From NCBI GenBank assembly GCA_963995525.1, contig OZ023206.1, positions 64,216,625 through 64,280,624 of the forward strand: 64,000 nucleotides of DNA. Direction: 5' to 3'. The notes under the pieces were generated by a model. It saw only the letters and a list, made by a program, of their open reading frames with translations, was not told where the DNA came from and ran no database searches. Origin of the DNA: Escarpia spicata (Eukaryota; Annelida; Polychaeta; Sabellida; Siboglinidae). Below, piece after piece: positions 1-9,400 of the stretch. The translations under genes were made by a program, and so were the position numbers. Position 1 is the first letter of the stretch. The number at the start of each line of letters is the position of its first letter.

Positions 1-1
1 A

Positions 2-2266
2 CGCGTTTTCCCCACATCTACTATCATTCTGGGTTGGGTTTGGTCTCAAGGCACAATACGCGCCAGCCCCCATCGTACCACAACACTGTCGTCATGTGTA
101 CCACCACAGACCGTTCTCGGGCTGCGTTCCTTCGTTGGCGCTTTCAAAGTACTGGGACGTGTCATCCCGCAGAGTTCCAAGGTGCTCGCTCCTCTCGAAT
201 CACACATCGCGGGGAAGAAGTCTCAGGAGCCGATAAGCTGGTCCGAAAACCTCCACGAGGCGTTCTGTACAGCCCAGAAGGCCCTGTCAACTAACAGGTC
301 AATCACCTTGCCAAGACCTGATGACCAATTGTGGATCGTCACCGACGGATCCGTCACACAGCGCGGTATCGGTGCCACTCTGTACGTATCACGCAACGGT
401 CAAACCCTCCTTGCAGGATTCTTCAGTGCTAAACTCAAAAAGCACCAGGTGACTTGGCTACCATGTGAGATCGAAGCGCTCGGCATTGCAGCCGCAGTTA
501 AGCACTTCAGCCCGTACATAATCCAGTCTAAGCCGTGCCTTCTCACGGACAGCAAGCCATGCGTCCAGGCAATCGACAAATTATGCCGCGGAGAATTCTC
601 CTCCAGCCCACGCGTAACTTCGTTTTTGACGATCGTCTCGAGATACCAAGTCACTCTGCGCCATCTCTCGGGAGCCGCGAATGTGCCGTCCGACTTTGCC
701 AGCCGAAACGCGCCGGAATGCATGGAGCCGCGTTGCCAGATATGCGCATTCATATCACGTATCGAAGAGTCCGTCGTCGGTAGCATCAGCGTCGAAGACA
801 TCGTATCCGGCTCTACTCGCCTTCCATTCACGAGTAGGTCGGCCTGGTTATCAACACAAGCAGAATGCCCAGACTTGCGCCGCGTCCGTGCCCACTTGAA
901 ACAAGGCACTCGCCCATCAAAGAAACTAACCAACATCAAAGACGTTAAGCGATACCTAACTACCTCAACACTGGCTCGCGGCGGCGTTGTTGTGGTCCGA
1001 CAAGACGTGCCATTCGCACCATCCAGAGAACTAATTGTCGTACCTCGCCAGGTACTGGATGGTCTACTCACTGCGATACATCTGAAGTTGAGTCATCCAT
1101 CCAAAAATCAACTAAAAATCGTAGTGCGTCGCAGTTTCTTCGCGCTAGATTTGGACAGCACAATCGAGCGCGTAACCGACATGTGCCATGTGTGTGCATC
1201 GCTGAAAAAGGTCCCTACAACGCTCACTGAGCAGACCTCAACTGACGCACCCGACGCCGTTGGGATCTCGTTTGCAGCCGACGTGATCAAACGCAATCGT
1301 CAACTAATCTTCGTCGTACGCGAAACCGTGACTAGCTACACGTCTACGTGTGTTATAGAGAACGAACGTCACGACGCCTTGCGTGACAGTCTCGCCCGTC
1401 TTTGCATGGAACTTCGCCCCATTGACGGACCATCAGCTGTCGTTCGGGTGGATCCCGCACCCGGATTCATCGCTCTCGTAGATGACCCAACACTACAACG
1501 ATTGGGCATCAGTATCGAAATCGGTCGAATAAAAAACGCCAACAAAAATCCGGTGGCAGAGAAGGCAGTGGCGGAAGAGGAGGACGAAATACTCCGACAA
1601 GAGCCAGGCGGCGGCACTGTGTCCCCACTACTGTTAGCAGTCGCTACCTCGCGGCTCAACTCGCGAATCCGCAGCCGAGGCCTTTCGGCACGAGAAATGT
1701 GGTTCCAGAGAGATCAGTTCACTAATGCGCAGCTACCTATCGCTGACCGCATTCTCATCACGGAACAACAACAGTCGCGGGAACGGAACCACCCTCACAG
1801 TGAACTCGCGAAAGCCCCCCGTGGTAGAGAAGCTTCTACACACACAATCTTGGTATACATAACATCCGATCGCAACAAGTCATCAGCGAGGGACATATAT
1901 TTAGTCACCTCCGTCGAAGACCGCTGGTGTTTCATTCGAAAATTCAGCGGCCACCAGCTTCGTGCATCATCATACAAGGTGAAACTCTCGGAGTGCTACT
2001 TAGTCCCCAATTCCAGACCAACTACCGTAGCCCCACCGCCCCATCACGACACTGGCAGTGATATCGAGTCCGATGAAGACGCCCCGGTGGTCTCGTTCGA
2101 CGAGGCCCCTCAGACTCCGCTGACGATCGCTACTCCGCTGGAGGTACCCGTCCTACCAACTCCAACTGACGAAGTCGTAGCTGAAATCGGCACACCGGCC
2201 GACACTCCACGACCTGTCCGCAGACGTGTCAAGCCCAAGTACTTACAAGACTATGTCACTTCATAA
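2..2266 (+). CDS. Ty3/gypsy-like pol, 3' part (RT end, RNase H, integrase)
   Basis: The frame is open from base 2, so the gene is cut by the window edge and no true start is present. The first residues (LGWVWSQGTIRASPHR, then LRSFVGAFKVLGRVIP) resemble the RT connection region of Ty3/gypsy elements. RNase H follows (VTDGS near 338-349, then a TDSKP motif and HLSGAANVPSDFASRN). The integrase has an H-x3-H / C-x2-C zinc-binding module (about 1079-1200) and a DDE core: Asp near 1278 (FAADVIK), Asp near 1449 (RVDPAPG) and Glu near 1556 (NPVAEKAV). A small C-terminal module ending KLSECYLVP (about 1855-2010) resembles the chromatin- or DNA-binding tail of such integrases. The frame has no stop for 755 codons, so the copy is young or only lightly decayed. 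It would copy and insert the element through an RNA intermediate. It is a different family from the gypsy element at 57-64 kb. Confidence 0.9.
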   Translation, partial: RVFPTSTIILGWVWSQGTIRASPHRTTTLSSCVPPQTVLGLRSFVGAFKVLGRVIPQSSKVLAPLESHIAGKKSQEPISWSENLHEAFCTAQKALSTNRSITLPRPDDQLWIVTDGSVTQRGIGATLYVSRNGQTLLAGFFSAKLKKHQVTWLPCEIEALGIAAAVKHFSPYIIQSKPCLLTDSKPCVQAIDKLCRGEFSSSPRVTSFLTIVSRYQVTLRHLSGAANVPSDFASRNAPECMEPRCQICAFISRIEESVVGSISVEDIVSGSTRLPFTSRSAWLSTQAECPDLRRVRAHLKQGTRPSKKLTNIKDVKRYLTTSTLARGGVVVVRQDVPFAPSRELIVVPRQVLDGLLTAIHLKLSHPSKNQLKIVVRRSFFALDLDSTIERVTDMCHVCASLKKVPTTLTEQTSTDAPDAVGISFAADVIKRNRQLIFVVRETVTSYTSTCVIENERHDALRDSLARLCMELRPIDGPSAVVRVDPAPGFIALVDDPTLQRLGISIEIGRIKNANKNPVAEKAVAEEEDEILRQEPGGGTVSPLLLAVATSRLNSRIRSRGLSAREMWFQRDQFTNAQLPIADRILITEQQQSRERNHPHSELAKAPRGREASTHTILVYITSDRNKSSARDIYLVTSVEDRWCFIRKFSGHQLRASSYKVKLSECYLVPNSRPTTVAPPPHHDTGSDIESDEDAPVVSFDEAPQTPLTIATPLEVPVLPTPTDEVVAEIGTPADTPRPVRRRVKPKYLQDYVTS

Positions 2267-2545
2267 ACAGTTTGTGTGTTAATTGTTGCATCTTTACATT
2301 GTGTTTAATTGTTTATCACAAAATTAATAGTCAGTTGACTTACTATAATTTGCTTAGAATAGAAGAGGACTTAAAGGAAAGTGGTCGCGCCAGTCTATCG
2401 TCATATCCATATATGTAGATCTGTGGGATTGCGGCTCACGCGAGTCACGTTACTGGTCTCGCTCTCCGGCATGTATACGCGCACTGTTTGATGCGTTAAT
2501 AAATGTTCTTTGCTGTTCGTTGATATACTAGTTGTCTATACTGGC
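2267..2545 (+). repeat. Probable 3' UTR and 3' LTR of the gypsy element
   Basis: A purine-rich stretch (about 2359-2380, gaagaggacttaaaggaaag) could be the polypurine tract that primes plus-strand synthesis. A TG dinucleotide follows directly, and AATAAA lies at 2498-2503. The right LTR boundary is not fixed because the 5' LTR is outside the window. Confidence 0.3.
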
Positions 2546-2801
2546 GCATAGCATATTTGTATACGGGAATCCTCTTCTGTCGCCCGTGGACCGAACATGC
2601 ATTGGCGCTATGGTGGCCTTTCGTCGTCGTTTCAATAAGGACTTTCCGATTACAGATACGACACGCTGGATAACATACATATTCAGCTGACAGAGCACAT
2701 GTTACTAGTGTCAGTGGGCGAACAAATGCGTACGTTCCGTCACTTACTTGCTCGAGGTCTGACAGCAGCATTTCCTCGGACTTGAAGTTGGGCGTCGCCA
2801 T
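2496..2801 (-). CDS. Short ORF with RPA-like zinc-ribbon (OB-fold) signature
   Basis: The ORF starts at an ATG at 2801 with MATPNFKSEEMLLSDLEQ. It contains SAEYVCYPACRICNRKV followed by a later C-x2-H pair, which resembles the zinc ribbon of the DBD-C OB fold of replication protein A (aromatic-Tyr-x-Ala-Cys, Cys-Asn-Lys-Lys-Val in the classical protein). A perfect donor (CAA|GTAAGT) ends the first 18 codons and an acceptor lies about 43 bp on, so it may be spliced rather than read through. At about 101 residues it is far shorter than a full DBD-C and is probably a fragment or one exon. It would bind single-stranded DNA if functional. A TATA-like box lies about 90 bp upstream. The frameshifted NADAR segment is on the same strand upstream. 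Homology is by eye only. Confidence 0.35.
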   Translation of the reverse strand: MATPNFKSEEMLLSDLEQVSDGTYAFVRPLTLVTCALSAEYVCYPACRICNRKVLIETTTKGHHSANACSVHGRQKRIPVYKYAMRQYRQLVYQRTAKNIY

Positions 2802-2886
2802 CTTGTCGTGCAGGAGTCGATGAGTAGAGATCTTAGAACGGCAGCGAGTCGGAGAGAGAGTGTTTGTCCTGTTAGATTTAGCCTGG

Positions 2887-2900
2887 GTTTATATACATAA
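2887..2900 (-). promoter_or_regulatory. TATA-like box for the minus-strand ORF
   Basis: Read on the - strand the sequence is TATGTATATAAACCC, about 90 bp upstream of the ATG at 2801. A pyrimidine-rich CTCTCTCTCCGACTCGC stretch follows, a plausible initiator region. This is by pattern only. Confidence 0.35.
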
Positions 2901-2905
2901 TAATT

Positions 2906-2960
2906 CCCTCCAGGCATCGTCCACGTGATACCCTCGACAATGACATGATGCGTCCCAGGG
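2906..2960 (+). repeat. Copy 1 of a duplicated E-box-containing motif
   Basis: CCCTCCAGGC, a CCACGTGA E-box, and ATGATGCGTCCC near the end recur in the same order and orientation at 3762-3817. Each copy lies upstream of a candidate gene start, so they may be shared promoter modules or remains of repeat ends. Confidence 0.6.
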
Positions 2961-2987
2961 TGTTCGCGTCTTATCAAGCGCGTGACC

Positions 2988-2990
<3 letters not shown>

Positions 2991-3020
<30 letters not shown>
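2991..3020 (+). repeat. (TC)n microsatellite
   Basis: Fifteen perfect TC units. Confidence 0.97.
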
Positions 3021-3024
<4 letters not shown>

Positions 3025-3066
3025 TCTGTCACCGTGGGGCTGTCTGTCTGTTTTTTAATGGACGCC

Positions 3067-3516
3067 TTATGTAAGCCGTACAGAGCACTGCCTAACGAAG
3101 TCTCTCACCTGCATAAGAATCACACCGAGTATATTCTTACCTGCTTCGTTACGCTTTGAACTCTTACCCCAATACCCCTGGGTGCTGGGTACATTCTCAA
3201 TAAGTCGTGCGTCACCTGTGGCCAGCAAGCGTTGCCGTAGTTTAGATGCACGGACCTTCGCGGCTACTATCGCGTACATCACGGATCGACGTTGTGATAG
3301 CCATGTAGCGGTTCGATCTGGTGTCCACCGAATGGTTTTACTCCAGTATTTCGCCTGTAATCCGCTGCGCGTAGTCTGAATCTTTCTCGCTGTGTTCTCA
3401 TCGTGAAAATGTCTGGCTTTTTTATACTGATATGCTGCCTCTGCACAAGCAGTCTTCGCCCCATATGTGTATCTCGCATGGGTAGAAATTCGATAGGAAG
3501 TGACCAGCACCCCTGA
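3067..3516 (-). pseudogene. NADAR-domain remnant (frameshifted)
   Basis: Read on the - strand, an acceptor-like TTCAG is followed by HFLSNFYPCEI, the usual start of a NADAR (YbiA-like) domain. The frame then changes by one near 3470. It continues as ACAEAAYQYKKARHF, TARKIQTTRSGLQAK, LLATGDARLIENVP, GYWGKSS and GKNILGVILMQVR, which follow the NADAR motif order, including the AYQ-K-A helix, the TGD turn, the W-G pair and the terminal LG-LM-VR. NADAR proteins are known N-glycosidases acting on ADP-ribosyl or riboflavin-pathway intermediates. With the frameshift this copy should not make the full domain. A possible donor (ATGCAG|GTGAGA) lies at the domain end, so it may once have been an exon. 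It sits in a cassette with an RPA-like ORF and a small acidic gene. Confidence 0.65.
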
Positions 3517-3761
3517 ATTGTATATCCAAGTTCTTGACCGCCATGTTTCATCGCTGACCGCTCACAGAGTTCTTTTCTCCCGTCTGTATTGTTAGCATTC
3601 TGATAAGGCGCATTCCACATGCATTGTCGTCTAGCTAACTAGCTGCACTTCGTACATCACGCGCTTATCGCCAGCTGCTCCCTCTGTCATATGACTGATA
3701 TAGGTTTGTACTTTACTACACCAAAACTTTCCATAACCACATTGCTGCCTACATAATCGAT

Positions 3762-3817
3762 CCCTCCAGGCGTCGCCCACGTGACACCCCTAGATGATGA
3801 CATCATGCGTCCCTGGG
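3762..3817 (+). repeat. Copy 2 of the duplicated E-box-containing motif
   Basis: Same motif series as 2906-2960 (CCCTCCAGGCGTCGCCCACGTGAC ending in ATCATGCGTCCC). It lies about 140 bp upstream of a TATATATA stretch (about 3908) and the ATG at 3954. Confidence 0.6.
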
Positions 3818-3953
3818 CCTTTAGTGCTTTTCATACATCGGTCTTTTTCCATGCTACAGTGTGTCTTACAAGTTGCCTTCACAGTGTGCCTGCATATACT
3901 CTATCCTATATATATAGCTCGTTTGTTACATTTACATCATCTCATTCACAACT

Positions 3954-4928
3954 ATGTCGTCGCCGATACCTTGGGCTCAACTTCGTGTGGAATGGTGTCT
4001 CCGTGATGCTTGCGTGCGCAAATGTAAGTACTTCTTTTATTCATTTCAGTTATTTCTATATATATACCCGTGATGCTTGCCGTGTGCAAATGTAAGTACT
4101 TCTTTTATTCATTTCAGTATATACCTATATATATTATTACTTTGCTTTGTTTCATTCGATAGATTCATATGTATAGCAGTACAGGTGTTATTCACGCAAC
4201 CTATCTGTGATGGGTGTATCTAACCCCTTCTTTCCATTTCATTAACCTTCCTTATGTTTATTTATTTATTTACTTTTTAGGTGTGCCGCTGATGATGACA
4301 CAACTGATACCGACAGTGTGAGCAGCAGTGTCTCCGAATGGACGTGAGTGTTCAATGATTATATACATACTTTTAATACTATTCTACTTACCAGGATTCT
4401 CATTCTCTGTAATGTATATACACAGGGCTTTCTTATCTATGCGTATGTTGCCCTAGCCTGCCCTCTTGTCGTTTCGGCTAGCTACACGGTGTCTGGTTAC
4501 GCTACAGCAGATGTCTACGTATTGTGTCATAGTCCACTCCTGTCTGTTGACCTAGCATGCCCTTTTATCGTGTCGGCTCTCTATGCGGTGTCTGGTTACA
4601 TCGCTGGCTTATTCCACCCGCTTGAACATTTTCAACGTTTTCATATATGTTTCAGAGAAGATATTTTCAAAGTTTTCATATATTTAACGTCTCGTTCATA
4701 CGGTTTGAAAATTTTAATGTATGTTCCAGAGAAGAACTCCGCGACTATCATAGCTGCACTTTCTGTGTCGTCATGGCGGAACTGCTACGGACACGGGAAC
4801 GTTATGACCCACCCAGCCCTTGGTACGGTCCCGACCCTGTCACCCCCATGGACACGGGGGATAGAGAGAATTGGGTGGTTGAGGACAATGATCCTGATGA
4901 AGGTTTCGATGATATCATCGATTGTTGA
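3954..4928 (+). CDS. Candidate small spliced gene with acidic C-terminus
   Basis: Unrecognised. Proposed parts: exon 1 at 3954-4023 (MSSPIPWAQLRVEWCLRDAC, donor AAAT|GTAAGT); exon 2 at 4281-4343 (after TTTTTAG; CAADDDTTDTDSVSSSVSEW, donor GAC|GTGAGT); exon 3 at 4730-4928 (after TTCCAG; EELRDYHSCTFCVVMAELL ... WVVEDNDPDEGFDDIIDC, stop at 4926-4928). Exons 2 and 3 join in phase. Exon 1 does not reach exon 2 in phase, so it is wrong, altered, or the gene is broken. A TATATATA stretch lies about 45 bp before the ATG, and AATAAA (4931-4936) follows the stop by two bases. No known domain is visible beyond strong acidity and paired cysteines. Confidence 0.35.
4001..4134 (+). repeat. 67-bp tandem duplication carrying a splice donor
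   Basis: Two copies (4001-4067, 4068-4134) share CCGTGATGCTTGC, the donor-like AAATGTAAGTAC and the acceptor-like TTCATTTCAG 26 bp later, so both splice-like signals of the candidate small gene are doubled. Confidence 0.85.
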
Positions 4929-4930
4929 TA

Positions 4931-4936
4931 AATAAA
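4931..4936 (+). terminator. Polyadenylation signal AATAAA
   Basis: It starts two bases after the stop codon of the acidic terminal exon. Confidence 0.5.
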
Positions 4937-4939
4937 ACT

Positions 4940-5560
4940 ATTAAACTGTCAAACTGTGGTGTTTGTCGGTTATTACCTTAGAAATAATTTCTTCTTCTTT
5001 CATTCATACATACATACATATTTTAAAGTTTCATATATATATATACTCTTTCGTTTATTCCTCGTTATACACGGTTTATAAACATTATTCACATACACAT
5101 CTTTCAGTATACAACATAGGCAGACTTACCTATCACTCTAATGATACACCTTTTAAAACTTTTCTCTTTGATCTTTCGTTATTACTCGTCAATACATCAT
5201 TCAGTTTACTTCTTTATCTCTAATGATACACCTTTCGCCATCTTTTAAAACTTTCCTCTTTCGTTATTACTCTGATCTTTCGTTCCTTTCTTCCACCTTT
5301 CAACACCTTTTACAACTTTCCTCTTTCGTTCCTTTCAACACCTTTTACAACTTTCCTCTTTGATCTTTCGTTATTACACTTTCCTCTTTGATCTTTCGTT
5401 CCTCATATATACAATAGGGTTTCCATGGCTATTCACTCCACTCTCTTCCACCAGGGGGCGCGCTACATACGCTCACACATACGGTCTTCACTCGGGGGGG
5501 GGGGGGGGCGGACGTCTCAATCTCCCAAATATCGCTAAAAAATGACCACAAAACACCACT
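4940..5560 (+). repeat. Pyrimidine-rich low-complexity DNA with a G15 run
   Basis: From 5150 to 5400 the motif CTTTCCTCTTTGATCTTTCG recurs imperfectly several times with ACACCTTTTA. A run of 15 G lies at 5494-5508. No credible gene is seen. Confidence 0.7.
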
Positions 5561-5596
5561 GGATACCCCTCCAAAAACTCTATACTACTACTCACG

Positions 5597-6421
5597 TCAT
5601 AGGTCTACGTTTTCACGCTCGACAATCGCGCTACGACGTGAATATGATTTTGGTTGCGTGTGTAATTTTTCATGGCTTTTCAGGCAGTGCAAACGGCCAA
5701 ACATCTTCGAACACACGCTACATCTGTATACAGACAACCCTTTCCATGCTTGTACTTTCACCGCAGTGTCCGCAGATGTTGCCTGAAGAGATGCTGTGCT
5801 TTGGGTTTTGGTTGCCTGTATGTCTACACTCCGCATGTCCGTCTCCTCAGCCTTGACCACAGCACAACATTTTTCTGTAGGAACAATGTTAGTAGTCCTT
5901 TCTTGCACTGTACCAACGTCTTCAGTCCTGTCAGACTGGACGACTTCAGTCTTGATCACTACATCACAACACTCTTCCATGGGAACAGTGTTTGTCCTCC
6001 GTTTTAATGTACACATCTCATCTATCCTACATGTTTTGTTGACTTCACTCGAGGTGACATCATGCCATTGTTCTGTGGGAACATTATTGTTCCCTTCTTG
6101 CACTGCATCAATCCTATCTGTGCTGTTGCTTTCATTGACTTCGTTAGTGATCGCAACTTCACACCCTCGTTCCTTCTTTTGTGGAATTTTACTGTTTTCC
6201 ATAGAAAAACTTGTGTCTAATGTTGACACTTCTGTCAGTACACCGCCTTCAGCTACCACCCAGCGCCTGACTGTAGAACTGTTTCTGTCACAGTCATCAG
6301 GTAGATACGGCTCCAATTTCATCCGTTTATTGGGATACATAATCGAGTACTGTTTGCCTGGTTGCAGCATGTCTTCATGACCGACCAAGTGTGTGGTTTC
6401 ATTTGTCTCTGTGTGTGATAT
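5597..6421 (-). CDS. C2H2 zinc-finger gene, last exon
   Basis: It encodes 274 residues after the acceptor TTGTTGTGGTTTCAG. Several short overlapping + strand frames here are shadows. The long open - strand frame, the internal repeats and the intact finger support this strand. Confidence 0.7.
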   Translation of the reverse strand: MSHTETNETTHLVGHEDMLQPGKQYSIMYPNKRMKLEPYLPDDCDRNSSTVRRWVVAEGGVLTEVSTLDTSFSMENSKIPQKKERGCEVAITNEVNESNSTDRIDAVQEGNNNVPTEQWHDVTSSEVNKTCRIDEMCTLKRRTNTVPMEECCDVVIKTEVVQSDRTEDVGTVQERTTNIVPTEKCCAVVKAEETDMRSVDIQATKTQSTASLQATSADTAVKVQAWKGLSVYRCSVCSKMFGRLHCLKSHEKLHTQPKSYSRRSAIVERENVDL

Positions 6422-9400
6422 CTGAAACCACAACAAGTAACATGTAGTCAATTTAGTGACTTTGACTGATCTCTAAGATTACTTAAACCGGGTAAATGAT
6501 TATTCACATTTAACACAATTAGCGGTTTATGCAAAGGTATATGGGCCATTATCACGTAAAATTTATGGCAATTATATAGTCTAAAGTAACATCCAAAATA
6601 ACTGTTTAATTTATATGTTTATTACCTGGTACTATTAATATCAACTGTACTACAAGTATTCAAAGAACACATTTATATTCATGAATCTAGATTTCAAAAC
6701 TAACTATAAACAATTATTCAATTGTGACAAACTAGCCTCGATTACCGCAAAGCCTAGGTAATCTTCCCACGATAATGCTGGCTTGGACACCAGATAGTAT
6801 GGACCAACGGCTAAATATAGTGTCTCTTCCGAAAGACACACGCAACGTAATAGGGTGAATGAAATAGCCAAGTTTCGACACATTTCCCACTATCCTCTGG
6901 ATCTGCTCGGCTCTAGGGTAGTCAGATTAGTCACATCACTGATAATGTAGACTAATTAATTACACGATAACTAAATTTACAATCTGAGCTTCATTCTACA
7001 GATAGTAATTATATTTATTTTTTAATTAATATATTGTTGCATGTCCTAAGAAGTTCGTGCATCATCCAATTCAGTGTCTCATGCGGCCATAGGAACGGCA
7101 TCTTTCTTCCCTTCTCAGGCTTCTGTTCGATCACTTCAGTTAAATGTTAATGTTGATCTGTCTATTACAAAACAGTTTAAAATCACTGACTGACATGTAA
7201 CCATGCCAACATTCAGAATAAATGTTTTAAGTTTGGAGAAAACTGAAAGATTATTAGATTGCCAAATAATTTTGCGACGCACGAACATGGCAATGGGCAT
7301 GGCCATGGAAAAGTCTAGTCTAGGGCTAGGCACTTGTCTAGACAAGTGTCTTCTTCTTTATCATGTTAGGCAGCCACCACCCGTTGAGCAGATCGAGTCT
7401 GCTCAGAGATTTTGCTGCACTTTGGGGGGCTGCTGTGCTTAATAAAATGATAGATGATGCGCTAGGGATTAAAAGATAAATAAATACGTTTTTTAAATAG
7501 AAATTTTTAAACCAATAAGTTAGTTTTTTTAATGAAGTGGTTGCGTAGCCGAGCATCGGAACCATGTGCCTCAGCATTAAAGATCCGAGCATTGAACGCT
7601 CATGCGCCAGTCGTCACGTGTTTGCTCTCGCTTCCCCAGTAGAGCATGGCGTAGTTTTATTTGGGATCAACGTTGGCGATACGTTCGACAGTTCAGAATA
7701 AAATTAAGCAAGTAAAATATGCGACAAGCGTGCAACTGTATCAACGCGATTTCAAAACATTGATTGCGTTGACGTCGCAATACCCAGGCTGCATGGGCAA
7801 GGCTAAGCGATATTATCCGCTCGATTCGCCATTCGGCCCCTCGATGGATTCTCGGTGATCTCGGCCTTTCAGGATCTTGGCCTTAGGCTTAGTCAACACG
7901 ACCTGTTTCGGTGAACTGTGCTGTGTGGTAGTGATCTCGGCCTGTGCTCTGTAGTAGTGATTTCGGCCTGTTTGAGGGATCAAGTGGTGTTGGCTAGACA
8001 TAAGTGTTTCTTTGAAATGCCGATGGATTGTTTTGTGGAACATCCTATTTAAATCACATTTTATAACCTAATTCTGACCAATAATATATTAAGTTGTGCA
8101 ATTAATTAGTTTGGCTGACTAAAAAGTATTTTTATAATATTGAATGCTATTTGACATTTTAAAACCATGGTTGTCGTCATGCAAACTGATTATTAAGTCA
8201 TTTTAAACTTATTTTGATATAGACAGAATATATTGAACATTAGGTTAAAGTTGCATTCTGACAACGTTTATCTTACAAATTTCCAATGAATCGTCATGCC
8301 CCATACAATACATAACTTTCCTCAACTCCATATAAATTTTAGTTCACATAGTACATAATTCTAAGATAAAATTTGCCAAATTAAAATTACGTATGCATGC
8401 CATGTCTATTTAATTTTTTTGCAAAAGCATAATTTATCAAATGCCAAAGTGACATACGGTAGAGGGTTGGGGTCAAGTATCAGTACTTGTACATGTACAC
8501 ATTTGTCAGTATTTGATGTACTTGATGTGTGAAAATGCAAATTACTTGTACTTGTACTTGAACTACAGTAAATAGCAAGTACTTTTCAAATACTAAAGTG
8601 TAGAGCAGGAAAGTTTTGTACATGATATTTTCAAGGATTGTAGGGTCTGGGGTGTGAAAATAGTGTGAAAGCCATTTTGACAACTCAGTAGAGGTGTAGC
8701 TTTGATGCACCTTCCTGGAATGTCTTCCCTTGTGATGTAGGGGGCGAGTGTTTTCTTAGTTTTTCTAATTGACTTGAGGTGTGAATTCCTAGAGAGGGCT
8801 TCCTATGATCTTTGTTTACATCCTTGGCAATGAATTGACAACATCAGAAGACACTGATTTTAACACCCATTCTTAGATGTTGATGTACTTGGAGTTAATC
8901 TTGGCTGGCCAGTATATAAGATGCCAGGTTTCATGGGTACCTCAGAATATTCTACAACTGTTATTGCTGCTGAACAATCATCACCTGTCACTACAGTATT
9001 TGACTGTCTATAACTTAACTTTGCCAAGATGGCATCTGCTATTTGGAAACATTTAATTCCACCAGATAGTAAAGTTGGCAATTTTAAGGCCAAGTGCATA
9101 CATTGCAATCATGATTATTCATGTTCTAAAACTGCTACATCGAACCTCATCAAGCACTTGAAGGTTTGTAATGTATATTGTTAGTCTATGCTATCTCTAG
9201 TTTATTTTCTTAAGATACATATTTTAAGTAACCATTTCATCAAAGAAAAGTGTATTTCATTGACCACTAAAAATGCAGATACATGTTTATTTATAAGTAC
9301 CAATTCAACTGAATATATACACGACTGTAAACCAGTTTCTATACTTAAAACTAATAATGTTTAAATTATTTTTTTTACAGAGGGAACACCCTGTAGTTCA

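Noticed and set aside
400..1071. 223-residue ORF on the - strand
   Set aside because: It is antisense to the gypsy RNase H and integrase coding region and has no motif; a shadow.
3781..4095. 104-residue + strand ORF
   Set aside because: It runs through the TATA-like stretch, the duplication and the splice-like sites with low-complexity hydrophobic content.
5796..6380. 194-residue + strand ORF
   Set aside because: It is antisense to the zinc-finger exon, which has an intact C2H2 motif and splice acceptor.
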